Positions 16,740 to 25,263 of a DNA stretch of 64,000 nucleotides are shown here, one piece after another. Under the pieces are notes generated by a model. It did not search any database. It had not been told where the DNA came from and saw only the letters and a program-made list of their open reading frames with translations. How positions within the stretch are numbered: the first letter of the stretch is position 1; each line of letters starts with the position of its first letter. The translations under genes and the position numbers were made by a program. Location of the stretch: positions 2,928,501 through 2,992,500 of the forward strand of contig CP119318.1 in assembly GCA_029203105.1 (NCBI GenBank), in the 5' to 3' direction. Origin of the DNA: Candidatus Kaistia colombiensis. GTDB lineage: Bacteria > Pseudomonadota > Alphaproteobacteria > Rhizobiales > Kaistiaceae.

Positions 16740-17530
16740 TATTCATGACCTGTGATTAGAATTCGCATTCGTGTCTGTCAAGTGCCGGCAGCGCGGGGCT
16801 TCATTGACCGCGGCCCGCCTGTCGACGCGTGGCAAGCGATCGTTGCCGCGCTAGCGCCTTCACTCCGGCGGCCCGTCGGGCGATGGGAGGCTGTTTGTTG
16901 GTGCCGGGTGTGGGGCGATGCGCCCCCCCCCCAGGCCTCCCGATGCGGCTGATCTGCGCGCCGTCGACCGGCCATGCGGGGCTTGTCGGGCGCGCTGGAG
17001 GCGGCTGCGCCGGGATCCGCAGTCCAACCGGTCGGTCGAGCGCACCGAGGTCGGACCTCCCGCTGCCGGGCGTCGTCTGGATTTCGGCCCTTGGCGTGAC
17101 GGTGCGCCTGCTGAAGAAGTTCGCTGCCTTCCTCCGCAATCGGGGAGTGTCGGACCTGTTTTCGGGCGGGTGGAGATAGCTGGACGCCGACGTCTCATGG
17201 CATCCAATGCGGGGGCGGGTGAGATCGCCGGCTTTGCGGGCCGGGTGATTGGCAGTCGCGCGATCCGACACTCCAGATGTACTGGATGGACGGGCCGAGT
17301 TTTCTGTCGATCCCGATGTTCCAGGCTGATGGGCTGGCGGCTTGACTGAATCAGATCAGTCTAAATCACATCGAAAACCCTCTGGCGAGTTTGTCGATCA
17401 GATGTTGCGAGCTCCTGCCGTAACGCCTTGTTTGTATTTGATGATCCTATACCCGATATCCATCACGATATGGCGCTCGGAATGGTGGCGTCAAGCGTAA
17501 AGGAGAGGGGCAACATTGTGAATTGGACTG
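16740..17530. other. Long intergenic region, no supported gene
   Basis: About 790 bases between the divergent GntR operon and the third ABC importer. Open frames here are short, lack ribosome sites and do not resemble a family I know. A run of ten C residues is at 16923-16932. The far end (17430-17530) becomes relatively AT-rich towards the importer promoter. It may be a decayed gene or a long regulatory region. Confidence 0.5.
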
Positions 17531-17532
17531 CG

Positions 17533-17561
17533 TTGACTATTCTGACAGCGCTGTCATAGTT
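17533..17561 (+). promoter_or_regulatory. Promoter with embedded LacI-type operator, third ABC importer
   Basis: A sigma-70-like -35 box TTGACT (17533-17538) is followed after 16-17 bases by CATAGT/ATAGTT (17555-17561). The spacer holds the perfect palindrome CTGACAGCGCTGTCAT at 17542-17557, centred on CG as in LacI-family operators. A repressor bound here would block RNA polymerase directly. The binding-protein gene starts 46 bases downstream. The LacI-family gene at 22281, last in this cluster, is the natural candidate regulator, and the same motif lies at the ltnD/otnK promoters. Confidence 0.75.
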
Positions 17562-17606
17562 CTAAATCCAAGCTCGCGTTTCGACGAGCAGGGAGGGAGG
17601 GAATAG

Positions 17607-18644
17607 ATGTCTGAAGACAAGCATTCCAAGTCGCGCCGTGATTTTTTCCGCACCGCCGGCGTCACCGCCGCCGGTAGCGCCGCCGCCATGTTCGGCGGCC
17701 TCGGCATCAGCCCCGCATTGGCCGAGGAAATGGCCGCCGCCACCGGGCGTTCCGAGAAGCCGCTGAAGGCGGCCTTCTCCAATGCCGGCCTGCAGGCGAC
17801 CTGGTGCGCCCAGGGCAAGCAGGCTGCCGAGCATTGGGGCAAGCTGTTCAATGTTGATGTCACCTGGTTCGATGGCCAGCTCGACGCGGTCAAGCAGCGC
17901 GCCGCCATCGACAACATGGCATCGCAGAAGTGGGACTTCGTCGCGATCCAGGCCTTCGGCATCGGCACGCTGATCCAGCCGGTGCAGAAGATGATCGATG
18001 CCGGCATCCCGGTCATCGACATGGACACGCTGATCGCCCCGCTCGAGAAGATCAACGTCCACACCTTCCTCGCCCCGAACAACGAGTTCATGGGCGCAGC
18101 AGTGACCCAGGCTCTCGTCTCCAAGCTCGGCGGCAAGGGCAAGATCATCATGACGCAGGGCGCGCTCGGTCATACCGGCGCCCAGGGTCGCGCCGCCGGC
18201 TTCAAATCGGTGATCGCCAACAATCCGGGCATGGAAGTGCTCGACGACCAGCCGGCCGATTGGGACGTCACCAAGGCTTCGCGCCTGTGGGACACCTATC
18301 TGACGAAGTACCCGCAGATCGACGCGGCCTTCTTCCACAATGACGACATGGCGCTCGCCGCCTACAACGTCATGAAGTCGCGCGGCCGTACCGACATCCT
18401 GATCGGCGGCGTCGACGCCATGCCGCCGGCGATCGCCGCCGTTGCCGATGGCCGCATGTACGCCACCGTCCGCAATCCGTCCTCCCGCATCCATGGCGGC
18501 GCCATCGTCGCCGGCGTCGCGGCCGTGACGGGTGGCGAGAAGACGGGCGAGGGCATTCCCAAGAATGTCGTCACCGACGGTCCGGTCGTCACCAAGGAAA
18601 ATGCTGCCGGCATGCAGTGGATGCAGAACCACTTCCTGATCTGA
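17607..18644 (+). CDS. Periplasmic sugar-binding protein with Tat signal
   Basis: A 345-residue ribose-class binding protein. Its N-terminus carries a twin-arginine export signal ('SRRDFFRTAGVTAAGS'), which is less common for this family and implies export after folding. The mature part has 'AFSNAGLQATWCAQGKQAAE', 'FVAIQAFGIGTLIQPVQ' and 'FFHNDDMALAAYNVM'. The start follows a strong GGGAGGGAGGGAA site. It is the first gene of the importer operon under the LacI-type operator at 17542. The shared operator with the tetronate genes suggests a four-carbon polyol or sugar acid as ligand; this is inferred. Confidence 0.92.
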   Translation: MSEDKHSKSRRDFFRTAGVTAAGSAAAMFGGLGISPALAEEMAAATGRSEKPLKAAFSNAGLQATWCAQGKQAAEHWGKLFNVDVTWFDGQLDAVKQRAAIDNMASQKWDFVAIQAFGIGTLIQPVQKMIDAGIPVIDMDTLIAPLEKINVHTFLAPNNEFMGAAVTQALVSKLGGKGKIIMTQGALGHTGAQGRAAGFKSVIANNPGMEVLDDQPADWDVTKASRLWDTYLTKYPQIDAAFFHNDDMALAAYNVMKSRGRTDILIGGVDAMPPAIAAVADGRMYATVRNPSSRIHGGAIVAGVAAVTGGEKTGEGIPKNVVTDGPVVTKENAAGMQWMQNHFLI

Positions 18645-18788
18645 TCCATCCGCGTACGCGGCTGCTTCCGAGAGGAAATCTCGCCGGAGGTGGCCGCGAC
18701 GGTTCCCCGACAGGCGTCGGCGGCTGGCTTCATCCAGCCGCTGCCGTCGTCGTGCGAAGCGTTCCTTGCCGTCGAACCGGTGAAATTG

Positions 18789-20306
18789 ATGACGACTGAT
18801 CCCCTCGTTCCCAGCGATACGCCGCGCCTGCAGATGCAGGGCATCTCGAAGTCGTTTGGCGGTGTCGCCGCGCTCCGCGAAGTCGATTTCACGCTGCGCG
18901 CCGGCGAAATCCATGGCCTCGTCGGCGAGAACGGCGCCGGCAAGTCGACGATGATGAAGATCATCGCCGGTGTTCATACCGACTACGAAGGCAAGATGCT
19001 GATCGACGGGAAGGAAGTGCATTTCCGTTCCGCCCGCGATGCGCTCGCCGCCGGCATCGGCATGGTGCATCAGGAGCTGAGCATCATGCCGGACCTGTCG
19101 GTGGGCGAGAACGTCTATCTCGGCAAGCAGCCGGTCACCGGCGCCGGCATCATCGACTGGCGCACCATGATGGCAGGCGCGCACGAGCAGCTGAAAAGCC
19201 TCGGCATCGACGTCGATCCGAAGACGCGCATGGGCGACCTGCCGATCGGGTTGCAGCAGCTGATCGAACTGGCGCGCGTGATCTTCTCCGGTGCGCGCAT
19301 CATCATCCTCGACGAGCCGACCTCGGCCCTGTCGCCGCCGGAAGTGCAACTGCTGTTCAACGTGCTGCAGGGCGTGCGCGCCAGCGGTCGCAGCATCGTC
19401 TTCATTTCGCATTTCCTCGACGACATCCTGTCGATTTCCGACACCGTCACCGTGTTCCGCAACGGTCGCCTGATCGTGACCCACCCGGTCGCGGGCATCG
19501 ACAAGGGCTGGCTGATCGAGCGGATGATCGGCTCCGGTCACGAGGATCTCGAGGAGAGCTATACCGGCGCGATCGCGCTGGCGTCGAAGCCAGGCCAACC
19601 CGTCGTGCTGGCGGCCGAGCATCTGGGCTATGGCCGCGCCTATGCCGATGTCAGCTTCGACGTGAAGGCCGGCGAGATCCTCGGCATCTACGGTTTCATG
19701 GGCTGCGGCCAGATCGAACTGGCGCGCACCCTGTTCGGCAAGATCAAGGCTGATACCGGCACGCTCGCCATCGACGGACGCAAGCGCCGGTTGCGCAACA
19801 CGACGCAGGCGCGCGACGCCGGCATCGCCTTCGTGCCGGAGAACCGGCGCTCGATGCTGTTCTACGAGCAGCCGGTCTACAAGAACGTCTCGATCAGCAT
19901 TCTTGGCCGCATCTCGCGGCTCTGGCTGAAGCCGACGATCGAGCGTTCGATCGCCCGCAAGCATGTCGAGAGCCTGCATATCCGGCCGCCACGTGCCGAA
20001 GTGGCGCTGGGGGCCCTCTCGGGCGGCAATCAGCAGAAGGTGGCGCTGGCCAAATGGCTGACCCACCGCCCGAAGGTGCTGGTGCTGAGCGAGCCGACGC
20101 GCGGCATGGATGTCGGCGCCAAGGACGATGTCGTGAAGATCGTCCGGGCGCTTCGGGACGAAGGCCTCGCCGTCATCGTCGTCTCGGCCGAGCCGGAGAC
20201 GGTTCTGTCGCTCGCCGATCGCGTCCTCGTCATGAAGAAGGGGCGCATCGTGCGCGAATTCGCGAATGAGACGATCAGCAAGGATCGGCTGCTGGAAGCG
20301 GCCTGA
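18789..20306 (+). CDS. Sugar ABC transporter ATP-binding protein (RbsA type, two domains)
   Basis: A 505-residue duplicated ATPase. Domain 1 has Walker A 'GLVGENGAGKST' and Walker B 'IIILDEPTSAL'. Domain 2 has the degenerate Walker A 'GFMGCGQIELAR' and an intact signature 'GALSGGNQQKVALAKWL', the normal asymmetry of RbsA/MglA. The open frame starts at 18690, but homology starts after the ATG at 18789; the 144-base gap after the binding protein holds a perfect palindrome CCGCGTACGCGG at 18650-18661. The permease gene follows after 12 bases. Confidence 0.92.
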   Translation: MTTDPLVPSDTPRLQMQGISKSFGGVAALREVDFTLRAGEIHGLVGENGAGKSTMMKIIAGVHTDYEGKMLIDGKEVHFRSARDALAAGIGMVHQELSIMPDLSVGENVYLGKQPVTGAGIIDWRTMMAGAHEQLKSLGIDVDPKTRMGDLPIGLQQLIELARVIFSGARIIILDEPTSALSPPEVQLLFNVLQGVRASGRSIVFISHFLDDILSISDTVTVFRNGRLIVTHPVAGIDKGWLIERMIGSGHEDLEESYTGAIALASKPGQPVVLAAEHLGYGRAYADVSFDVKAGEILGIYGFMGCGQIELARTLFGKIKADTGTLAIDGRKRRLRNTTQARDAGIAFVPENRRSMLFYEQPVYKNVSISILGRISRLWLKPTIERSIARKHVESLHIRPPRAEVALGALSGGNQQKVALAKWLTHRPKVLVLSEPTRGMDVGAKDDVVKIVRALRDEGLAVIVVSAEPETVLSLADRVLVMKKGRIVREFANETISKDRLLEAA

Positions 20307-20318
20307 GAAGGATTTGAC

Positions 20319-21347
20319 ATGACGTTTCAGCAAACCAGTGCGGCGCGGGGCTCCAAGTCGAGCCTGTTCCTGCGCAGCCAGATGCGCAACATCGCGCCGT
20401 TCGCGACCCTGATCCTGCTGCTGATCTTCTTCAGCATCGCCAGCCCATCCTTCGCGACCATCGACAACGCCTCGAACATCCTCACCCAGATTTCGGTGAC
20501 GGGCATCATGGCGGTCGGGCTGACCTTCGTCATCCTGTGCGGCGAGATCGACCTCTCGGTCGCCTCGATCGCCAATGCGACCGGCATCGTGGTGGCCTAT
20601 TTCACGCTGCAGGAAAGCTACGTGAACATCGCCAACATCCCGGTCGCGGGCTGGCTGGCGGTGGCGCTGGCGCTGGCGGCCTGCACCGGCCTCGGCCTGA
20701 TCAACGCCTTCGGCACCACGGTCATCGGCATCCCGTCCTTCATCATGACGCTCGCCATGATGCAGATTGGCGCCGGCATCTCGGCGCTTCTGGTGCGCGG
20801 CCAGATCGCCTACAACGTGCCGGATATCGTCTCGACACTCGGCGCCGGCAATGTCGGTGGCTTCCCGACCATCGCGCTGGTGCTGCTGGCCTTCCTCGTG
20901 GTCGGCCATGTGACCCTGACCTACACGCGCTTCGGCCGCTACATCTACATGGTGGGCGGCAATCGCGAGGCGGCGGAATATTCCGGCGTCAACGTGAAGC
21001 TGATCCTGGGCGCGGCGCTGGTGATCTGCGCCGTCTGCTCCGGCATCGCCGGCATGGTCGGGGTCGCCCATTTCGGCAGCGCCCAGCAGAACGAGTTCGA
21101 CGGCTACCTGCTCGACGCGATCGCGGCGGTTGTCGTCGGCGGCACCAGCCTGTTCGGCGGCCGCGGCGGCATCGGCAACACGATCGTCGGCCTCTGCGTG
21201 CTCGGCGTCCTCAACAACGGCCTCGATCACATCCAGATCGACAGTTTCCTGAAGATCCTGATCCGCGGCCTGATCCTGCTCGCCGCCCTGATCGTCAACG
21301 TCTACGTGCAGAATATCCGCAGCGTCGAGCGGGCGGAGGGCGCATGA
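20319..21347 (+). CDS. Ribose-type sugar ABC transporter permease
   Basis: A 342-residue permease of the RbsC family with 'VGLTFVILCGEIDLSVASIA' near residue 65 and 'VVVGGTSLFGGRGGIGN' near residue 268. The N-terminal 25 residues are cytoplasmic and basic, and around nine hydrophobic segments follow. It lies between the RbsA-type ATPase and an SDR gene in the operon that begins at 17607. Confidence 0.93.
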   Translation: MTFQQTSAARGSKSSLFLRSQMRNIAPFATLILLLIFFSIASPSFATIDNASNILTQISVTGIMAVGLTFVILCGEIDLSVASIANATGIVVAYFTLQESYVNIANIPVAGWLAVALALAACTGLGLINAFGTTVIGIPSFIMTLAMMQIGAGISALLVRGQIAYNVPDIVSTLGAGNVGGFPTIALVLLAFLVVGHVTLTYTRFGRYIYMVGGNREAAEYSGVNVKLILGAALVICAVCSGIAGMVGVAHFGSAQQNEFDGYLLDAIAAVVVGGTSLFGGRGGIGNTIVGLCVLGVLNNGLDHIQIDSFLKILIRGLILLAALIVNVYVQNIRSVERAEGA

Positions 21348-21396
21348 GGTCCGGCGGCAATCGACGCAACTCGCAGCTGGCGGAAGGAGAGCGTCT

Positions 21397-22188
21397 TTGA
21401 CGTCAGCACCATCCTCCTACAAGCCGCGCTACGGTGCGGCCTATCCTAGCCTGGTCGACAGCGTCGTGCTGGTTACCGGCGGCGGGAGCGGCATCGGCGA
21501 GGAGATCGTTCGCCAGTTCGCCCGCCAGGGCTCGAAGGTCGGTTTCATCGACATCATCGAGGAACCGTCGCGGGCGCTGGTGGCCGAACTGGAAGCCGAA
21601 GGCTGCACAGTCGTGTTCGAGAAAGCGGACTTGACTGACATAGACGCGACGCGCGCCGCGATCGAGGTCATCCGGGCGATGTTGGGCCCGATCGTCATGC
21701 TGGTCAACAATGCGGCGAATGACCAGCGTGCCACCATCGACGAGATCACGCCGGAGTTCTGGGATTCGCGCCAGGCCGTGAACCTGAAGCACCAGTTTTT
21801 CTGCGCGCAGGCGGTCTACAAGGACATGGCGGCGCTGGGTGGCGGTTCGATCGTCAATGTCGGCTCGTTCGCCTATGTGGCCGGCGTCGAGGGACTGACG
21901 CCCTATCTGGCGGCGAAGTCGGGCGTGATCGGCTTGACGCGCGGCCTGGCGCGCGAACTCGGCCCGCATGGCATCCGCGTCAACTGCGTGATGCCCGGCT
22001 GGATCATGACACAGCGCCAGCTCGATCTCTGGGTCACGCCCGAGGTGGAGCAGGCGATCTACACGCGGCAATGCCTGAAGCGGAAGATCTATCCGGCCGA
22101 TATCGCCCGGGTGATCCTGTTCTTCGCCTCCGACGAATCCGGTGCCTGCACCAACCAGACCTATGTTGCGGATGGCGGCTGGACGTAG
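21397..22188 (+). CDS. SDR-family oxidoreductase
   Basis: A 263-residue classical SDR with 'LVTGGGSGIGEEIVRQFA', 'LVNNAAND', catalytic 'VNVGSFAYV...YLAAKSG' and C-terminal 'NQTYVADGGWT'. An Asp in 'GFIDIIEE' suggests NAD use. The start is a TTG preceded by a strong GGAAGGAGA site; no ATG fits. It follows the importer and precedes the LacI regulator, so it likely oxidises the imported polyol or aldose, perhaps feeding the ltnD/otn genes through the shared operator. The substrate is not readable from sequence. Confidence 0.88.
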   Translation: MTSAPSSYKPRYGAAYPSLVDSVVLVTGGGSGIGEEIVRQFARQGSKVGFIDIIEEPSRALVAELEAEGCTVVFEKADLTDIDATRAAIEVIRAMLGPIVMLVNNAANDQRATIDEITPEFWDSRQAVNLKHQFFCAQAVYKDMAALGGGSIVNVGSFAYVAGVEGLTPYLAAKSGVIGLTRGLARELGPHGIRVNCVMPGWIMTQRQLDLWVTPEVEQAIYTRQCLKRKIYPADIARVILFFASDESGACTNQTYVADGGWT

Positions 22189-22280
22189 GAAGCACAGGGG
22201 GCGGTTCAGACGCGGCGATCCGTGATAAGGAGCCGCGTCCGGCACGGTCGGGCGTCTCTTATCTGGGTGGCGTCGTCTCT

Positions 22281-23285
22281 ATGAACGTGAAGAACTCCTA
22301 TACCCTGGCCGATGTGGCGCAGCGCGCGGAAGTGAGCGAGATCACCGTTTCGCGCGTGCTGCGCAACAAGGCGTCGGTCGCCGAGAAGACGCGCGAGCGC
22401 GTGCTCGCCGTCGTCCGTCAGATGGGCTATGTGCCGAACCGCGTCGCCGGTACCCTGGCCTCCGCCGGCTCCAATCTGATCGGCGTCGTGCTGCCGTCGC
22501 TGTCCAACATCGTGTTTCCCGACGTGCTGCGCGGCATCCATGCCTCGCTCGCCTCATCCGGCTACCAGCCGGTGGTCGGCGTCACCGACTACGATATGGA
22601 GACGGAAGAGGAGCTGGTCGCCTCGCTGCTCTCCTGGCAGCCGGCCGCGATGATCGTCTCCGGCCTGCACCATACCGACTACACGGTGGCGATGCTGAAG
22701 CGCTCCGGCGTACGCATTGCCGAGCTGATGGACATCGACACGCCGCCGCTCGATATCGCCGTCGGCATGTCGCACAAAAGCGCCGGTTACGACACGGCGC
22801 TGCATCTTTACCGGCGCGGCTATCGCCGCTTCGGCTATGTCGGCCACGACCGCAAGCGCGACGAGCGCGCCGCGCGCCGCTACGAGGGCTTTCGCGAGGG
22901 GCTTCAGGCGGTCGGTCTGTCGCTCGTCGGCGAGGCGGCCTCGGACGGACCGAGTTCGACCCAGGACGGGCGGGAGCTGCTCCGCCGGCTGCTGGCCACG
23001 CACCGCGATCTCGACGTCATCGTCTTTTCCAATGACGACATGGCGGTCGGCGGTGTGTTCCATTGTTTCGCCGCCGGCATCCGGCCGCGCGAGGATCTGG
23101 CGCTGTTCGGCTTCAATGGCCTCGATATCGGCCAGGCGCTGCCGCAGCCGCTCTCGACCATCCGCTCGCACCGTTTCCTCATCGGTCGGCTGGCGGCCGA
23201 GATGATCCTGGAATCCCCGACCTATCCGGGCAGCCCGACGATCCGTGACACCGGCTACGAGATCATCGAGGGCGAGACGGCCTGA
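22281..23285 (+). CDS. LacI-family transcriptional regulator (GntR/IdnR-like)
   Basis: A 334-residue repressor. The N-terminal helix-turn-helix and hinge are 'YTLADVAQRAEVSEITVSRV' and 'GYVPNRVAGTLAS', and a periplasmic-binding-protein-like sensor domain follows with 'LIGVVLPSLSNIVFPDVL', 'FGYVGHDRKRDERAARRYEG' and 'VIVFSNDDMAVGG'. This hinge resembles gluconate-type LacI regulators. ATG at 22281; a longer frame from 22071 overlaps the SDR. It is the probable reader of the CTGACAGCGCTGTCAT operators at 17542 and 8477-8524. No copy of the motif was seen in front of its own gene. Confidence 0.92.
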   Translation: MNVKNSYTLADVAQRAEVSEITVSRVLRNKASVAEKTRERVLAVVRQMGYVPNRVAGTLASAGSNLIGVVLPSLSNIVFPDVLRGIHASLASSGYQPVVGVTDYDMETEEELVASLLSWQPAAMIVSGLHHTDYTVAMLKRSGVRIAELMDIDTPPLDIAVGMSHKSAGYDTALHLYRRGYRRFGYVGHDRKRDERAARRYEGFREGLQAVGLSLVGEAASDGPSSTQDGRELLRRLLATHRDLDVIVFSNDDMAVGGVFHCFAAGIRPREDLALFGFNGLDIGQALPQPLSTIRSHRFLIGRLAAEMILESPTYPGSPTIRDTGYEIIEGETA

Positions 23286-23293
23286 CGGGCCGT

Positions 23294-23557
23294 CTACTGC
23301 TTCGCGATCGACGTGATCTTGTTGTCGGTGCCGAGCACGAGGCTGTACTGGACATAACGCGTGCCGTCGTCGCAGGTGACGACGACCACGCGGCGTTTCG
23401 GCGTCGAGACCTTGGTGTCGACCGCCATATGGCTGACGCGGTCGCACCAATGGCCGGCATTGCGGATGGCGCGCCCGGTCTGGCGCTCCAGCATGGTGGC
23501 TCCGGCCGGCAGCGGCACCATGACGACGGCCAACGCCGCGAGCGTCACGATCCTCAT
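23294..23557 (-). CDS. Small secreted hypothetical protein
   Basis: An 87-residue protein with a signal peptide (MRIVTLAALAVV..., predicted cut after 'PAGA'). The mature part has a conserved-looking 'AIRNAGHWCDRVSHMA' and 'RRVVVVTCDDGTRYVQYSLV' with two cysteines that could form a disulfide. The ATG at 23557 has GGAG at a proper distance, whereas the ATG at 23563 is too close. It is convergent with the LacI gene and 8 bases from it. No function is recognised. Confidence 0.7.
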   Translation of the reverse strand: MRIVTLAALAVVMVPLPAGATMLERQTGRAIRNAGHWCDRVSHMAVDTKVSTPKRRVVVVTCDDGTRYVQYSLVLGTDNKITSIAKQ

Positions 23558-23757
23558 ATTCATGCTCCTGCGTGGTTGCAGATCCTTTGCATCGGACGTC
23601 GAGACTAGCACACTCTTTACGCGATCAGTCACCGGCGGCAGGTGCCATTGCGAGCATGCGGGAAACGGGGGGCTCGCGCGATCCTCTCGTTTTGCGGGCA
23701 ACTCAATCGCTTGGTTTTGTTAAAGTTGTTGCCTCGACGCGATTCTATCGGGGTAAA

Positions 23758-24831
23758 ATGAACGTCTCGAAATGGATGCAACTGGATAGCGAAGTCTGGC
23801 AGGCCGGCCTGCGAACGGCGGCTGCCGGAGGCCTGACGTTGCTCGTTGCCGACCTGTTGGCGCTGCCGCAGGGCTACTGGGCGGTGATCTCCGCCGTTAT
23901 CATCGTCCAAAACCGGATCGGCGCCTCGCTGCAGGCGGCGGCGAGCCGGATCATCGGCACGCTGGTGGGTGGTCTGGTCGGCTTCGCCGTCGCCATGATC
24001 ATGCCTGCCACGCCGATCGGCGCGTTTCTCGGTCTGGTGCTCGCCATTGGCGCGCTTGGCATGATGGCGGTGCGCCAAGTCAATTTGCGCGTCGCGCCGC
24101 TGACCGCGGCCATCCTGCTGGTCAGCGCCCCATCGCATGTGGAGGTCTGGATCTCCGCTACGCATCGCATGGTCGAGATCCTGATCGGCAGCGCGATCGG
24201 CGTGCTGGTCTCGATGACGATTGCGCCCGGGCGCTCGGATACCTGGATGCGTACCGAGGCGGCCGAGATCCTGTCGCGGCTCGCGACCCTCTTCGGAATC
24301 GACCGCAGCGGAAAGGATGCTGCCCGGGACAGCGGGATCGCCGAGGCCGATACGGCGATCGACAAGGCCTTCCGCTCGTTCGATACGCTGACGCGGGAGA
24401 TCACCGAAGAACGGGCGAGCCACATTTCGCGCGGCGTCGTCGAGCCGGAACGGTTGCGGCACGATCTGCGCGACCTGCGCACCTCGTCCTCCTTCCTGTT
24501 TCGCATGTCGCGATTGCCCGAGCCGGCGCCGGTCGCCGATGCGCTGGCGCAGCCGCTCGCCGATGTGACCGAGGCGGTGCGGACGGCGCTGACGGGTCTG
24601 GGGCAGAGCCTGGTCGCTCGCGAAGCGCCTTCCGATCCGGATGCGCTCGATCAGGCGTTTGCGGCGTTCCAGGATTCGGCGCAGACCCTCATGGGCGGTA
24701 GCGCGACCTTGGATGCTCCGGCGATCGCCTATCTCAACAACCTGTCCTTTGCGCTGGAGCAGGTTCGGCATTCGATCGCTAGCTTGACAGGTTGCGTGTC
24801 CGACATGACGCACGCGCCCGCCAGTGCGTGA
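23758..24831 (+). CDS. FUSC/aromatic-acid-exporter-like membrane protein
   Basis: A 357-residue protein with an N-terminal half of about six hydrophobic segments (residues 12-150), including 'LALPQGYWAVISAVIIVQNR' and 'RIIGTLVGGLVGFAVA', which mark the FUSC/ArAE family. The C-terminal half is soluble and helical. Family members export aromatic or other organic acids with partners, but no MFP/outer-membrane partner is nearby. The ATG at 23758 follows GGGG; a frame running back to 23572 has no homology. The first crcB follows 30 bases later on the same strand. Confidence 0.82.
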   Translation: MNVSKWMQLDSEVWQAGLRTAAAGGLTLLVADLLALPQGYWAVISAVIIVQNRIGASLQAAASRIIGTLVGGLVGFAVAMIMPATPIGAFLGLVLAIGALGMMAVRQVNLRVAPLTAAILLVSAPSHVEVWISATHRMVEILIGSAIGVLVSMTIAPGRSDTWMRTEAAEILSRLATLFGIDRSGKDAARDSGIAEADTAIDKAFRSFDTLTREITEERASHISRGVVEPERLRHDLRDLRTSSSFLFRMSRLPEPAPVADALAQPLADVTEAVRTALTGLGQSLVAREAPSDPDALDQAFAAFQDSAQTLMGGSATLDAPAIAYLNNLSFALEQVRHSIASLTGCVSDMTHAPASA

Positions 24832-24861
24832 TCAATTTTTGGCAAGACGGGAGGCAGCGGA

Positions 24862-25251
24862 ATGCGACCATTGGATGTCATGTGGGTGGGGCTCGGCGGC
24901 GGCGCAGGGTCGCTGCTGCGCTGGTGGATTGGGCGCGTCGTCGGGGAGCGCTATCACGGCGGCTTTCCGCTCGCGACCTTCCTGATCAACGTCTCCGGCG
25001 CCTTCGTCATCGGCTATCTGTCGGTGCTGTTCTCCGTCGACTGGCGCGATCGCTATGGCTCGGTCCTCAACGCCGGCGTGCTGACGGGCATCCTCGGCGG
25101 CTACACGACCTTCAGCAGCATGCAGCTCGACGCGGCGAAGCTGGAGGATGCGGGGCGAGGGAAGATGGCGGTGGGCTATCTCTTGTTGTCGACGGCGGCC
25201 GGTCTGATCGCCGCCGCGCTGGGTGCGGCGCTCGCGCGCCTGCAGGGCTGA
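24862..25251 (+). CDS. crcB: Fluoride channel subunit (Fluc/CrcB), first copy
   Basis: A 129-residue protein with four hydrophobic segments. Family motifs are 'GGGAGSLLRWWIGR', 'PLATFLINVSGAFVIGYLS' with the central Asn, and 'GVLTGILGGYTTFSSMQLDA' with the Phe-box/TTFSS filter. It exports fluoride passively. A second crcB begins 12 bases after its stop, so the two likely form a heterodimer as in other paired crcB loci. No fluoride riboswitch is seen upstream. Confidence 0.93.
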   Translation: MRPLDVMWVGLGGGAGSLLRWWIGRVVGERYHGGFPLATFLINVSGAFVIGYLSVLFSVDWRDRYGSVLNAGVLTGILGGYTTFSSMQLDAAKLEDAGRGKMAVGYLLLSTAAGLIAAALGAALARLQG

Positions 25252-25263
25252 GGAGAGAGGCAC

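Noticed and set aside
17562..21230. A 1222-codon open frame on the reverse strand
   Set aside because: It is antisense to a complete ABC importer operon with clear motifs. Its composition (rich in Asp, Arg, His, Gly, with no domain) is that of a shadow frame in GC-rich DNA.
24700..24861. A fluoride riboswitch upstream of crcB
   Set aside because: The conserved riboswitch core is not visible, and most of this stretch codes for the end of the FUSC-like protein.
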